Source: Atrichornis clamosus
Taxonomy: Eukaryota; Chordata; Aves; Passeriformes; Menuridae
DNA: 64,000 nucleotides
Assembly (NCBI GenBank): GCA_013400975.1
Contig: WBMZ01002650.1
Span: forward strand, 124,001-188,000
Reading direction: 5' to 3'
In this document: one piece after another, positions 10,901-25,900 of the stretch
Numbering within the stretch: the stretch's first letter is position 1
How the letters are laid out: each line of letters starts with the position of its first letter
Translations under genes and position numbers: made by a program
Notes under the pieces: generated by a model
Databases searched by the model: none
The model's input: the letters and a program-made list of their open reading frames with translations, nothing else
Told to the model about the DNA's origin: nothing

Positions 10901-13900
10901 TGCAGTGAAACCCCCGCCGATGCCGCGTTATCGGAGGGCGCAGCAAGGCAGCAGCTGCCTGTGAACGGCTGAGCTACCCCAGCAGCAGGGGCAGGGATCC
11001 CGGAGAGAGAAGCCGGGCTCTACGGGAGGCATCCGGGGCCAAGCCACCCTTGCGGGGAGCCCCGCGGCCGCTGCAGGCTCGGGCAGCGGAGCCCCGTGCC
11101 GGGGAGCGGTGGCTGCGCTTTGTTGGAAGGCAGCTGGGGTGAGAGCCGCGGCGGGGAGCCCTGGGTTACAGCCCCGCTGTCCCGCTGCAAGGCTGGGGTT
11201 AATTCCTTCGTTCCTTCCTAATAGATGTGGAAACCAAGACCGGTAATAATTGTCTGGCTCTGAGGAACACTTAAGTCTTGATTATACTTAGCTTTGGCTG
11301 CTTTGGAATAAGTAGGAAGGAAATGAATTGAAAATGGCACGCTGTTTAAAATGCCTGACTGTGTTCCTCTGGAGCACAAGATAAGCCTATAGGTAAAGGA
11401 AATTTGTCACCTCCCCCCTTCTTTCCTGATAATAATAGACCCCAGCGGTTGCACAGCACTTCTCAACTGAAAGGACTTAAAAATCCTTCACAAATCATCT
11501 GTCTAGGAGGCAATAGCCCAGATGCACCCACTTCTAGGATGGATTGCACTGCCTAAAGCACACTGCAATGCTCTGCCAAGGATTGCACACTCCCCTTGGC
11601 CTGCCCAGTGTGCAGCGAGAGTCGGCCATCAGCATAAATCTGGTGAGGTTCTGCAGGACACACTCGTGTAGTGAGCTACGTTGCGTTTTGGTCCCCGATA
11701 ACGATGTATATCATAGAAATTTAAAGTGCTGGGAAATGGGTATTGCCCACTGATGGCCCCAGTGCTTTTCCTGGCTGTTATTTTCCACACCTGAGTGATG
11801 GCTCGGTGCTGCCGGAGCTGGTGCCGCATTTCCATCTTCACAAATATTTATGTGCTCGGGGAGCGCTCGTATCTCCTGATTCCTTGACGTTGAGGAGGGG
11901 TCCCTGTTCCTCATGCCGGTGTTCACGCAGCCCTGAGGTCAGGTACAGGAAGGGCAGTGGCTGTCCTGTAGCCTGGGTCTGTCACTGCCTTATGAAAAGC
12001 CCCACAAGGCCACTGAGGAACCACACCAATGACATGGGACTTGTGGGACAAACCATGGACTGCAACAAAAGGTCTAATGAAATAAATAAGTTTCTCCCAT
12101 CCTAAACATATCCCAAGAGCTTCCGGAAGTGTCAAAGTTTGCTTCCAAAACAGAAGAGAGCTGATTTATTCACTATGAATAATTCAGCCAGCTCCTTTTA
12201 TTATCCAGAACATACACTAATCCCCTCCAGATATTTTCTGTGTGACATCTATGTTGGTATTTTATTTACAGGCTGTGCAGAAAACTCAAGGAGTCTGTTA
12301 TCAGGAAAGACGAGCGAAAAGCTGAGGGTTTGCATCTAAAACTTGGAGCTAAATAAAATATGAAAATCTGGACAGTGGGCTCCTGGGGGCAGGGAAAGTG
12401 ATTTTCCTCAGAGACATTTCTGGAGAGCAAAGCCTTAAAGTTAATTAACATCTGTGCTCGCAGCCTGGTGTTAAATGGGGAATGTGGCTGTACTTAAAGG
12501 TTTCTTAAACTGCAGCATCAGTCCTGGCTCACAGGTGCCTCCCACAGCCCACAGCTGGGGCAGCCTCTGGCCCTCGGGCAACACGGGATAAATCAACATC
12601 CATAATGGAGTAAGCGGCTCTTGTAAATTCCTTCACAGATCCCATTTCCGCCCTTCTGCTGGCAGGAATGACTCAATCCCTCATTCATTTTGTGCCAGCC
12701 TTTGGAGAAAACTCGCATTTCTTCAGCTGGGCTGAGTGCAGACTTTGCCCTGGACCCTTGCAGGCAGCCTGGGAAGGATGCTTCCAGTAGGTGCTTCCCA
12801 AGGAGCCGGTGTGCTCCTGACCTAAGGGCATTGTAACTTGTAATTCCTCACCCCTACCCACAGAAAACCTCTCCAGCACAGTCTGGGAGTGCAGGAGCTG
12901 CACCTGGTCTCCCTTTCCAGAGGTGTCTGCCAGCAACGGGGCTTCTTGCTTGTTAACAGGCCACAATGACACTTTTCCAGTGACCAGGCAACTCTCCTTA
13001 CTGGGGCCGTGACCCAGAGGCTGCAGTTGCTGGATGGTGGGAATGCAGCTTTGCCCATGGCAGGGGTGGGGATGCAAAGCACAGCTGGATCCATCACAGT
13101 CCCCTGATGGAGCTGCCCTGCAGATCCCCAACCGCCCCACGTGCTCATGGACAGCCCAGGAAGCGCCTGTGTGATCCAGGTACTGATCCGTGCCCTGACC
13201 CTCATTAAATTGATTCTTCCAAGTCAAAGGGAGAGCACTGTTGTGTCAAATTTGAAAGATATAGACTCTGAGCTGTGCCAATAGTTGTCACTCGGTGGGC
13301 TGAATTATTTTTAAGGCAGGGTTGATTTATCTGAACTGAAGGCTTTAGATGTCTCTGCAGGAGAGGACGGGATATTTCAGGTGTGTGAGAACCAAGTCAA
13401 AGAGCTGGTCAGAAACCAGGGTTTGTGGCCAGGGTTTCTGGTCTAGGGTGAACAGCCAGCATAATAGGGGAGGGGAGGCTCATTCTCCCCTTCCGCTTGG
13501 AACAAATAGCCAGAATTCTTCAGCATTTCTGAGGAGAAATGGGTTCAGGGACAATCAAAACATTTACATTTAGTTTCATCAGATTGTTTTGATTTGCTCT
13601 TCATATGGTGATAAATTCTGTCCTATAAGTAAAGCATGAAAATGAGTATTTGAAAATAAACGTCAAAATGAAGTGCATCAAGTAGATAAGGGTAAAATGA
13701 AATATTTTGTTAGCTTACCGAAGAAAAATAAGTTTACGAATGAAATTATAAGGTTGAGGTAATTCATTTTAGGGTTTGACAATTTTAATTTATTTTCAGC
13801 AAAACTTCACTTTTTTTCAGTAGAAATCAGTTCTATTTATTTCCTGCATTCCCAGATGAAGCCATCCTACCATTTCCCTTAAAAGGCTGTTGTGAAATCT

Positions 13901-16900
13901 GCCTGCTATAAATGTGTGACAAAATGGAGACCATTTCTCAGAATTCAGTGGTTGTGGGTGACCACAATCAATATGCTTCAAGGGCCTCTTCATGCCTCAG
14001 TGCTAAAGGCAGAATATTCAGACTATTGCATCCCATCTCCATGCACAGGAAGGATTTAATTGCCCGTGCTACAAATGGGAAGTGAGCAGCAGTGGAGCGA
14101 TGATACTGCCAGCCTGAGCCTGCCTGTGGCTTTGCTGCTGCTCCCTGCAACCCCTCACATCTCCTCCATGCCTGCACGCGCCTCCTTGGTGTCTCTGTGC
14201 CTCCACCTTGGCGTCTTTTGTAGGAGATACGGTCTTATGGTCAGTGAGTGGGCAGGTGGACACTGCAGCCATTTCACACCAGCGCTGCTGACTGCCCCCC
14301 AGTTCCCAATTCCCAGCTCCTCAAAGCCCCAGGGGAGTCATGCTGGCTGCATGGGGCACTGTGGGTGGGGGAATAAGCGTGATCAGGGACTTGCTGTGTG
14401 CTGGTAAGAACTGATGGTGGCTGGAGACCCTGGCATAAGCCTTGTTTGCCAGTCTCTATGTCCAGAGCACTTTGGGGTGAGGGTTTGTGCGTTTGTTCCC
14501 TGACCTGCGGTGCCAGGAATGGCTCCAACCATCTGATCAGCTCTGCTCAACAGGGGAATTGCAGGTGGTGATAATGGCTCCTCCCAGACAGATGCACGTG
14601 GGATGTGTGAACCACAACACTTGGGAGTGTGGGTGGGGGAACACCTTGTCTCCATGTGGCTGGGGAACAGGGAGGTCAGAGCAGAGACTCTGCAAATGTT
14701 GGAAGCCTTGTTTCTGACAGCTCCCCTCAATCAGCTTCTCTCTCCGTCCAGCTTTGCCAGTGTACCTCTTACACCTCCCACACCAGACCTGTGGCCCTTG
14801 GTTTGTCATTCTCCTCCACAGACACCCAAAGCCACCTTAGAAGTGTAATGAAGACAAGGAGAAGAAGCAGAGGAGCAGGGTGGAGAAGTGGGAAAAACTT
14901 GTGTGAGTTAGGTTGGTTGTTCCTACAGCCACAGGGGGGAAGTTAAGATGATAACTGGCTGATATTCTCCTCCTTTGGTTCTTGAAAAGAAAAGCTGAAG
15001 GCAGAGACACCTGTAATATTCAAGACAACGATTTCCTTTCATGATCTGGCAGTGGGGACTGACAGACCTGTCCAGAGCTTGCAGCCTTAGTTTGTCCCGT
15101 GAATCTGCACCTTGTGAGAAGGCAGGATGGACCCTGGTTCCTCTCCCTGGACCAGCAAGAGGGGAGATGAAAATATCTTGGTACTGCTGCTCTCACAAAA
15201 AACCAAAGGCAAGTCCAGGTGCTGGGATTTGGTAAGGAGCAGCAGTAGGTGTGCTGTACAGCTCCTGGAAACTTTGGACTAAGCTTAAGAGACAAAATGG
15301 TTTTGTTTCTTTGTCTGTGTGATTCTGGGATATACAAGCTCTGACAGTGTATTTCTTATACCACCGTGTAGAAAACTGAGCCTGCATCTTTTTCAGCATT
15401 TCCCAAAGATGCTCTGAAGTCACCAAGGGGAGCTGGGGAAGGTAGAGGGGTTGAGTTTCAAAGGAGGAATCTACAGCAGGCAGAGACTGTACAAAACAGC
15501 TGGGAGCTGGAAAAAAGAGTGGGAATACTGGCCCCTCATTTCTGATGAGAGTCTTTTGCACCCACCAGGTGCCATGGGAAGTGAGCAGTCCACAGCAGCA
15601 GAGCTCAGCAGGTCCTGCTTGCCCAGTGGCTAGTGGCCTGACTTCCAAATGACTTCCACCTTTGGCCTGAAGTGTGGATGTCTGCCTGGAAAGGAGATCA
15701 GCTGGCCTGGTGACCCTTCTGCAACTGCACTCCAGCTGTGATGCCCTTCAAACACCCAACAGGGGAGGCAGAAAGAAATTGTTCTTTCTCTGTAACCTGA
15801 TTAGTATCTCCCAGCTGCTTTCCACAGCCTGGTGCTCCCTTGAAATCTCATTAGGGCTGGGCTGTGATTGTGTGGTGGCTTGAAAAGAAGAACTGCGAAA
15901 GGAAAAACAAAATGAAGCAGAGAGAAGGAACATCACAGAACTGGCAGGGCAGGAAGAGTGAGATGGTAAGCACAGCAAGGGGGCATGAGAGACAACATGA
16001 AACAGATTTCCTTGAAAGAGTTGGTGAAGCAGAGTACACTGTTCCCATCTCCTTCTTCTTCTGGGGCCAGGAGAGAACAGGGTCAGGAGTGAGGATCTCT
16101 GCAGAGGGCACAAATTGCTCCCCTTTTGTGAAACCAAAACTTTCTCAGATGTTTTGAATGCCCTTTTTTTACCTTGAGGGTGAGAATTAGAACAGGATTT
16201 ATACAGGCAAACAGTGGCTTTCCTCCTGGCCAACAAGCATTTCCCTACAATGGGTGGCATCCCAGGGACTGGGGTGCACTGTGCTTTCTCAGACCCAATT
16301 CTGGGCTCTGCTGGCTCCTCCACCCTCTCAACGTGCTGCCAATAACAGTGGTGTGAGAGAGCTCAGTGCTTGTTGGTAGTGAGTGGTTCCCATGGAGCAG
16401 GGCATCTTTAGGAGAAGGCTGGAGTGATTTTCCTGCTCCTTATACTCTGTCCCTAAGCCCCCGTGCCTGGCCGCTGTAGGAGCCTGTTGGGACAGGGGGA
16501 CACCACACCCCTTGACATTGTTTGCCTGTTCTTATGCCCCTGGTTTAGCACGCTGTGCCATGCAATTCCTGCATGGCAAGGAAGCTTCTGGCTCTGCTCC
16601 CCACAGAAAGCAGAGCTCCTATGGCTCCCTGGCTCTGACACCCTTTCCATCCTCTCTTGACCTCAAAGCACAGCTTCTGTAGCAATTTTTTCATCACTAA
16701 AACCGCAGTGGGAAGGAGTCTGTCCGTTCTCTTTGCATGACAACTGGCATCCAGCTGAGATCAGCAGCCACCTTTGAGTCCATGGGGAGAGGCAGCCCCA
16801 GCCCTGCAGTTTCCTGCCTCAGCAGACAAAGCAAAGTCCCAGGAGAAGGTGGGAAGGGGCTGGGCACTGATGTGGTGCGTGAGTAGGGCCATTACAGCTG

Positions 16901-19900
16901 AAGCTGTTCCTGTCTGAGGCGGGGAATGGTCAGGGTGGTAATGCCCTTCTTGCTGAGGAGCAGAGTGATGAGCTACAGACCAAAGAGAGTGCGGGGAGGA
17001 GGAGGAAAGAAGACCAGAGCTGGGAGCAAAGGGAAAAGAGGGAAAACCTAAGAAAGCTTGGAAAGATGAAAAAACAGCTAAGGGACCTGGGCAGCAGATT
17101 TGGGCTGTTCAGTGCCTGAGCAGACAGGGCAGAGGTGGGCAAGGAGCACTTCCAAGCTGGAGGAACAGATCATGTTCCCAAGCTAAAATAGACTTGTGGG
17201 TGTCTCTGTGATTACGAGCTGACCATTCCAGACACCCCAGGAGTGTTTAGGGCTGGACACCTTGTGGAATTCATGGGACCTCCTGCCTTCCTTTGCCAGG
17301 TACAGGGGAGCTGCAGCAGCTGTTTCCCCAGCCCTGGACAGTATTAGACTGCCCATCCCAGTGTTTCATTTTAATCACAGTGGGTGGCATGGGAATGGGA
17401 AATGCAATTAAAGAAATTCCAGCTTCTCATCTGAATCTTGTCAAGCTGCTCTGGAGGAGCGATCCTGGGGAGTTAATTGTATGCAGTGAGAAGTTCTGTT
17501 TTCCAGCCCTTTCAGAGGAAATTTCCTTTTGTCTCCTCAAACACCCCATGGACCTAAAGGACAAACAAACAAGAGCACCTGCCCTAAGTGCTAAGTATTG
17601 TCCTCCAGCTATCCTATATGTTTCTGTCCTCACCTCTTCTCTTTCCCCACCTGCTTTCTTCTTCCAGCACAAAGTTCCTCCAATCCCAACATCGTAGGGA
17701 GCATTTAAGCATTTATCAGTGAGGTGTGACATGAAAACACGACTTTGGACAAACGTGGCTTTGCTCTACAAGCAGCCCAGGTATTTTCGAGATTGTGGTA
17801 ACTGGGCTGCATCTTTGTTTGCATCAGAAGGAGCTTACACATAACTCTGCACCCAGTGCGTGTGCTGTCCTAAGAGTGGAGGAAAAAAAAAAACAAGCTA
17901 AAAGGATGTGGCTCCTTCCCTGCGGTGCTTTGCATAATACTTCATTGAGTGTTCAGTACCTTCCCCTTTAATTAATTCTGCCCCATCCGCAGATAGCATC
18001 CTGTGTCCACATCTCTGCCTTTTCAGTAATAACCTCATCAGGGACAGTGCAGACAGACTGTGCTTCGGCAAAGCAGAGCCTGGCTGATGTCATGTCTCGA
18101 CTCAAGGACTTTCCTTGGTCCTCTGGGTCAGGACTGTTAACAGATGCTGAAACACACGGGTGTGGGTCGTGTGCCCCTCGGGCTCACGGGGAGAGGCTCC
18201 GTGTGCCAGCCCCTGTTCCCATGAAAAGAGGAACAGGCGCCATGGCAATCAACAGCCACCTTGGGGCTGCATGGGAGGGGATAACATCACAGGAAGGGGT
18301 GGTACAAGGGAACGTCTCAGAAGAAAGGGTTTGGGGAGAAAGAAACCCTCTGGGGTGGTTGGCTGTCAGGAGTGTAAAAGCCTGTCTTTTAGATGTCCCC
18401 ACTTGCATATCCATGGGAGAAGGAATGAGCAGAGCTGCGGGGAAACAGGCAGGTAGAGATCTCAGTAGCCAGCACAGTTTTTTGAAAGCCCTGTCCAGTT
18501 CCCATCTGCAGGCTCCAAGGGTGAGCAAGTCATGACTGGGGAGTTTGCAATCGACAGAGCAGCATTTATAGCATGTCTTGTTTGACAGCTCCTGGCACGA
18601 GCACAGGACATGGAGATGGTTTTTAATAGCACGTTTGTATTATAAAAAGAACACTGTTTCAACTGAGATTCCCTGGACAGAGGTGAAAGACATTCAGGCA
18701 AGGACAGCACTGCTGGTGTTGCTGCAGAAGTGAAACAGATGGGAAGTTCAGTGTGTCACCTTGAGAACACAGATCATCAGAGCTCTGCTCCCGCTGTCCT
18801 TGAGAGCTCCCCTAGTCACTCCCAACATCGTGTCCAGAGATCTCTCTGGGGTCTGGCTTGGAGGACCTTGGAAACAGAACTAAACTTACAGTCTCATTCT
18901 TTCAGTCTTTGTGTTGGAGGGACAAAACTCACCCAGAGCAGGGGCATGGAGGCAGCCACAAACAGGGTGTCTCACACCAAAAATGGGAGAACTGGGAGAA
19001 GCCTGATGCTGCCCAGCCAGTCTCTGAAGTGGTTGGTGTCAGGCACAGCTCATGCTGCTGGTACCTGTCCTCTGCTGGAGAGTGCCTGCACATGCCATGC
19101 TTAGAAGCACATTCCTGCCCACAAGCTGTGGGGGCAAGAAGCTGTGGGTTCAGCTGTCAGGATTATTCTAAAATACAGTTATTTTATTTAGGTTATTCAT
19201 TTAGTCTCGAGTGTGTCTCCAGACTTCTCACTGTTGCTGAGCATGTTCCCTGGGATGTGGAGCCAGATGCTGAGTGCAACCCAGGATTTGTCTGAGATGT
19301 TTGCAGGCTGGGAGGATGAGTGGGGTGTCGTGGAGAGGAAAATGCTCACCTGTGCGGGGCTGTGGGGGTGTGGACATGCTGAGCCCAGCTGTGTCTGAAG
19401 GGGGGATGCTTGCTCTGACCCTGTTTTGCAGAAGAGGGAGACTGGAGGAGAGGCTCCTGGCTTGCCCTGAGCTCACTGAATAACCTACCAGCCCTTGGAA
19501 GAAATGCACCCCGCTCCTGGGGGACTTCTGAGATTTTCCTGAATTGCAGCATCCCTACGAGTTTGCCTGTAATCCTGGCTTTGTTTGGCTCTGTGACTGA
19601 CAGCACGGACACATCATATTCACGTCAGACCACCTGAAATGCTGTCCCTGCTTCCCAGGAAAGCAGCCTGCTTTCTTGTACTGCAGTGAGGGATTCGCTT
19701 GGTGGTGAAAAGGGAATGGAGCTCTATGAGTAAAAACAAATATCAGAACAACAAGAGCTAGAAAGTGATTGTCTAGGATATTAATCTCTCAGCTCCACTG
19801 TTATTTAGGATTTTTCACAGATTCACAGAATATTCTGAGTTGGAAGGGACTAGACTATCTCTCCAGCAGAGAAAAATGGAGGAATGTGTTTCCAGGTCTC

Positions 19901-22900
19901 TGACTCCTCTGTTCAGAGGTTTTCTTGTTGCTGTTGAATACAAGTGAAGTTGCAAAACCCACATTTAAATACTTCATTTTATTCTAATTTAGGAAACCAT
20001 CTAAGACATATTCACCTCATGGCTTTGCTCCTCTCTTTGGCATTTGGCAGAAAGCTGAGCTCTTATCACAGAGAAAGAAGCTCATGGATGGATGGAACAG
20101 AGGAACCACAGAGTACCAGCTCCTCTGGATCCCACTGATTGCACCCTTGAGAGGGGTCAGCTGAACTGAACACTCAAACTTGCTTCCAGCCATTTGAAAA
20201 GGATGCTCTGGCAGGGCCCAGCTGTGTTTATTTGGTGTAGAAGACAACCTGAAAACACAGACAATTTCCAGTTGTGTCATGCAAACCCTGTGAGTTTAAG
20301 CTGTTCATCTGAAACCCTGTAGCCCTAACTCATATCTGCTCTTACCCAGGGTGGAACTTAGTCCAGAGCAGAGTTCTTGGAGCCAAATCTGGCTGGAAAT
20401 AGGGACTGATTCCCCATCTGTGAGGGCAGAGCAGCAGAGGCTGGGATGACCCAAGGAGCAGGCCTTAGGGTAGCACATGAGGAGAACAGTGGCCAGCTCC
20501 CAGCTCTCCTGTGCTGGGGACAGGCTGACTTCTGAACATGTCTATTTTCTTTTGGATTGAGAATTTGGGGGTTTCCTTGGAAATGGCTTTTCACACAGAA
20601 ATTCTGCAGCTTTTCATTTAAACGATATTTTTTAAAATGAAAGGGTTTGAGAATAAAATCTTTTTGTTGTTCTTTAATTTTTTTCTTCCGATATGAAATA
20701 CCCCTGTCAGCTTCCCATCCTCTTATTTCTCACAAATGTTCTTTCACAGAACACCATTTTTCCCATTAAATGTTTCCAGATTATACCATTCTCTGGAATT
20801 GTGTTTCCACCAGCATCTGTGCTGCACACTTGAGGAAAACGAGGGCTGATCAGGGATGTGCTGCAGTGCCAGGTGATGACAGTGACCAAGGGCCAGCAGG
20901 GACATGCTGAAAGGCTGGGTTGGACAGGAGCACACCCAGCTAAGCAGAGGCAATGCTGCAGGGCGTTTCTTAGTGTGGGATAAACTCACATGACAGGATT
21001 TAGGGTAGGCAGCCTTCAGGGTTTGCCTTACGGGGAGTTTGGTTTATTATTTTATGACTGAAATTTGATGCAATCTTGCATGCGTGCCAACATGTGTGTG
21101 CTACCCCATGTGTGATCCAAATGGTGTGGCCAAACTGTTAGAGCAATTCCTCTTTATTTTGTTAGCTCCTTCTGTTAAAAACACTAAAAATGCCTGTGCT
21201 TTTGCAGAGAAGTTAACAACCTCCATGTGCTGCACAGCAGATGGTACAGTAATGGTGGAGGCGTATTTTACAATAACCTTTTTCCACATGGGGAAATTGA
21301 GGCATTGAGAAGTCTCTTTCTGATGGCTGGGAATGAGTCAGGGGCAGAGAGAAGCTCTAGGGGTGCAGGAGATCAGGAAGCAGTGCCCTGAGTTTTAGCG
21401 GCTGAGCTCATCCTGCCAAACTTCAGCCTTGATCAGCGGACTCTTCCAAGGTCAGAAAGAGTAAGAGGCATTTCCAGAAGACTGGACTGCTTCACAGTGA
21501 GATCTCCCTCCTGAAGTGCCTACCCCTCTCTAATGACTGTAGGAAACGCATGGCCAAACACCTCCTGTTTTAATCACCTTGGGCAGATGCCCACAGCTAA
21601 GTGGGATCTCAGTACTGCCCAGAGAAGGGTCTGAGCACTGTTCCACGGCTGATCGGTGCTGAGCCCCAGTGCCTCAGCATCAGGGTGGGGATTCCTGATG
21701 GGAACAGGTGCTGAAGTCTTCAGGAGCTGGTGTGGTTTAGCCCCAGTCAGCAGCTCAGCCGCAGAGAGCTGCTCGCTCACTCCCCCGCAGCAGGGTGGGG
21801 GAGAGAACTGGAAGGGTAAAAGTCCTCCCAAAGGCCAGCGCACTCTTGTATAAATCTTGCCTCAGATAATTCTGAAAGAAAATACATTTGTAAATGCCAA
21901 AATTTCCCAATGGGCTCCCTATGTAGAGGCAAGGGAGCCAGCTCAGCTACTAAGTTCTTCCTCGTGAATAGCTGTGCTAATAATAGCCACTGAAATTAGA
22001 TCAAACCACAGGACAGTGACAATAACAGCTCGAATTTGTCAGAAGAGCTGAATGACTTGTGCACCACACCTTTTGCAAAGGCTGGCTATGAATGGCACAA
22101 AAGGAGCTCTTTAATGCTGATCCCTCCTGAAAATCTGGGCTTGACAACGAATACTAAACCCCTGGGAGAGCTGACCCTCCACTCTTCCAAAGGGTTAGCA
22201 TTGATTATCCCAGGCCTGAATGCTGAACTTTACAGCAGGACATAACTGAGCAGGCAGCCCAGAAGTGAGATGTCACCAGTGACTCCAGTTGGGAGTTAAG
22301 AGAGTGAAAGTGGCATCTAACGTGAATTTATCACTGCATTTTTGGTTGCTTTCTCCTACACCAGAGATATTGCTTAGGAGGAGCAACGCAAACTCATATG
22401 AACTCAAACAGGGTGTGCAGTTATGGGGGAGAATATATCAAATATTGTGCTCTTTGGGCCCCAACGCTGTGCCACAGTTTCTTTGCCCACCTGTGGGCTC
22501 TATTTCACTGTTTCAAAACCTGATCCATGCCTTCATCACCACTCACCCTGTGTCCAAGCAGCACCCAGTGTGATCCAGAGCATTCAGATGCTGGAATGGG
22601 CTCTGACAACCCCCTGGTTTTGGGCAGTGGCCGTGCTTGTGCACTTGGCTGTGAGGGCTGCTGCTGTCCTAGCTGTGTGTCTCCTCATGTCTGTTTTGGA
22701 TGAACTGTAGAGGCAAAGCCACCCCTTTGAACGTGGTGCGCGTGTCCCCATTTCCCCCATTTACAGATCCATTAGGACCTCGTCCCTGCCACCTTTGCTC
22801 ACCCCCATGTCTAACCAGGGTGAAGCATCAGCCCGGAGCGTGACTGGGCCGCCTGATGGCAAAAGCTCTTCCCTCATGATCTCATTCCCATGCAAGGGAG

Positions 22901-25900
22901 GCTTTCAGGACCCATCACTCCTCACTGTTGGCTGCCAGTGGAGCAAGGGCGAGGAAGATGGAGTGGGAGCCGTGCTCTGCCCTGCTCTGCCCGCCCCCGG
23001 CAGGACATGCTGTCCGAGGGAGTGCACCAGGAGCTGCAGCTATTTTAACAGCATGGCTTGAAAAGTCAGCTCTGAACCAGCAGCGAGGGCAGCGGAGGGA
23101 GGATGTGCTGCAGTCATAAAAATTCCACCGAGATAAATCAATAGAGGGAGGAGGAGAATCAGAGGGAGGGATGGCAAAGTCAGACGTTCTTCGTCTCTGC
23201 ACACAAGAGAGAGGGAGACGATGCCTCCGGGGTCGTGGGGCTTCAAAGGAGTGAATGGGACCAAAGGCCAAGTCAGGAGCTCTCAGGAGCAGGTGACTGA
23301 CTTTAGTATGCACTGGTGGAACTGAATTTGGGGGTCTGGTTCAGACAGCTGCTGAGAGCCAGACGTGTTCCTGCATGGCACTAATTAGCACCTTCTCAGG
23401 CAGGCTGAAAGAGAGGCTAAGGAGCAAATTGACTTGCAGCAGTGAGCAGCAGAACGGTGGGCTCGTAGTGTGGGCTACTGCCAGTCCAATCCAGACAGGA
23501 GCTGCCTCCCAGAAAGGCTGGGTATCCGTGAGCTGCGACACACTCTCACCAAAACTGAAGGTCCTTACTATAGTGGAAACTCTCTCTTCTGTCTGCAAAT
23601 GGCTCAAGATTTTTAACTGGTTGCACCCAGAGCTGGGACCACAGCAGACCCTGCCCCAGCTTCCTTTTCTAATCTTCAGCAAGGAGTGTCTGCCCAGGGC
23701 CCCAGAGTGCCCCGAGGTTTCATATGAACCATTTACAGTGTAAGTCCTGCAGCAAGGGGTGGATTCTCACTAGATTTAGGCACAGCACTATTATTGCTGT
23801 ATGTACAAATTAGGTGTGTGGAACAGGGCTGAGCTGTACCCTAATGAATAACAGAAAGAGCTGTCTGCTTGCCTTCTCTGGTAAGCTGGTGAGCAGCTTC
23901 CCCTGCCTGTGTTTGAAAGGTGTAGCTGAACTTAGGACTGGATTCAGCCAACATCCACACTGCCCCTTCATGCCTGTGCTTAAAAGGAGTTGTCTGTCAG
24001 GAGAAAGCCCACGGTCTTGTTTGTATGGTCCTGGTTTTCCGGGCATGGGCCAGGCTCAGCCCGCCAGTGGACACACAGGCTTTGGCTCTTCCTAAGTGTG
24101 CCATGGACGTCCTGACCACGAGCTAAAGGTGAGCCTGGAAAGGTGTCAGTGGTCACCAACACCTGCTCCCAGACTTAGAAAATAAATGTTCTGGCTGTGT
24201 CTGCCTGCCGGCCAGAGGGCCAGGCTCTGCTTTGCCAGAATCCCTCTCAGAAAGACACATTCTTCCTTCTCTTTCCCAGGAATACACCATTGACATCTTC
24301 TTTGCTCAGACGTGGTACGACCGGCGCCTGCGCTTCAACAGCACCCTGAAGGCCCTCACGCTGAACACCAACATGGTGAGCCGCATCTGGATCCCAGACA
24401 CCTTCTTTAGGAACTCCAAGAGGGCTGATTCCCACTGGATAACCACTCCCAATCAGCTCCTCCGCATCTGGAATGATGGAAAAGTGCTCTACACTCTCAG
24501 GTACATCCAGCAGGCTCTGCTGAGGTGAGGGGACACAGAGATGGCCAAATGGTTTCCTAAACCAGAATCCTTTAAAATGTCATGTTGGCCAGTCCAGCTA
24601 TTTTATTCTGCTAATAAACATTTGGCTTTTCTTCCCATAAATTCTCACTTCCACAAATGAGTCTGAAAAGTTGACTTAAACAGAAAGGCTTTTTGAAGGT
24701 GAAACCAAGATGTTTTTCCTCACCTTGAAAATATCCAAACATTTTTTTTTTCTTCTGCTGGTTTGGAATATTCCTGCAAACAGGCTGATCTTCAACACAT
24801 TAGTTCTCAAGGAAGCGAGAATGCCTCTGTCACATTTTGGTGTTGGAATCAAACCACCTTCACCAACACAAAACCTTTTTCTCTCTCTCTTCCTGTCTCA
24901 GGCTGACGATCGAGGCCGAATGTCTGCTCCAGCTGCAGAATTTCCCAATGGACACTCACTCCTGCCCTTTGGTTTTTTCCAGTTGTGAGTATACATATTT
25001 TTTAAATAGTTTTATAAGGCTAGTAGAGAAACCTCAGTGGAGCAATACTTTTCTAAGAAGAACATCCTCCCTTTCAGCTACATTTTTTCGCCTAATTTCT
25101 ATGACACCCTTCCTGAGCCATTAACCTTCCTGGCCTGAGGCATCCTCCCACTCCTGGGCTAGCAGAGGTCATCAGGGACAGACTCACAGCATCTCTGAGT
25201 TCCTCTTCAATTTGGGTGGATGGTTGGAGGAGATTATTTCACTGACCTTCTGGCCACTCCAGACAGAATATGGATATATTCTGGTAGACAGATGGCACCC
25301 ATCCTGCCTTGCATCTTCCCCCACTCTCTGAGGGGGCAGGTTGGCTTTCCAGACCTCAGCCCAGAGTGAGGTCTGGAAACCTTCTGCACCAAAGGAGGGC
25401 TACTCAGACCTCCCCTCAGTCACCACTGGTCCAGACTCCTCAGCAGAGAGGGCTGCTGATGTTCACACATCTCCACTGGTAATTTTGCAGGGAGCCGTTC
25501 TGCACCGAGATCCCTGTCCCTGTGTGTGGGTGGGAAATCTGATTTAATCATCTGAGCTCGGGTTCTCCTGCTTCCCCTGCCACTGAAGAGATGCAGCTCA
25601 CAGAGCTCTGAGGTGCTTCAGAGGGAGGCAGCCTGCTGAGGAGATCCCATCCCCTCGTCTCCCACCATCCCTCACTCTTTGCTAATTAACGGTACACGCC
25701 ATACACGCTTGATAATTAGAAACACACTGTTAGTTAGCTGCCAAGCTCTTGCTCCATCCTCCTCTGAGGGACTCTCTCCTAGGTCCCTGCTTCACACTGG
25801 GCTTGCTTCTTTGTCAAGAAAGCCAGGGGCAGGAGGAGCTGTGCTGCAGCCTGCAGGACCAGGTCCTCTTCTCCGTGGAGAATGCAGCCCTTCTTTTGCA

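Larger units (their letters stand above)
5200..24279 (+). other. GABRG4: Intron 3 of GABRG4 (19 kb)
   Basis: This is the largest intron, between the 68-nt and 221-nt exons. Apart from one short CR1 fragment near 19.8 kb, I recognise no transposons. It contains a CpG-rich block (10.79-11.19 kb), AT-rich stretches at about 10.3-10.62, 12.1-12.4 and 13.56-13.86 kb, and otherwise ordinary GC-moderate sequence. Open frames in it on both strands show no recognisable protein. Nested genes were looked for and not found. Confidence 0.8.

Noticed and set aside
15748..16323. 191-codon minus-strand open frame in intron 3
   Set aside because: No recognisable motif; a T/C-rich tract yields an artificial Phe/Ser-rich stretch.
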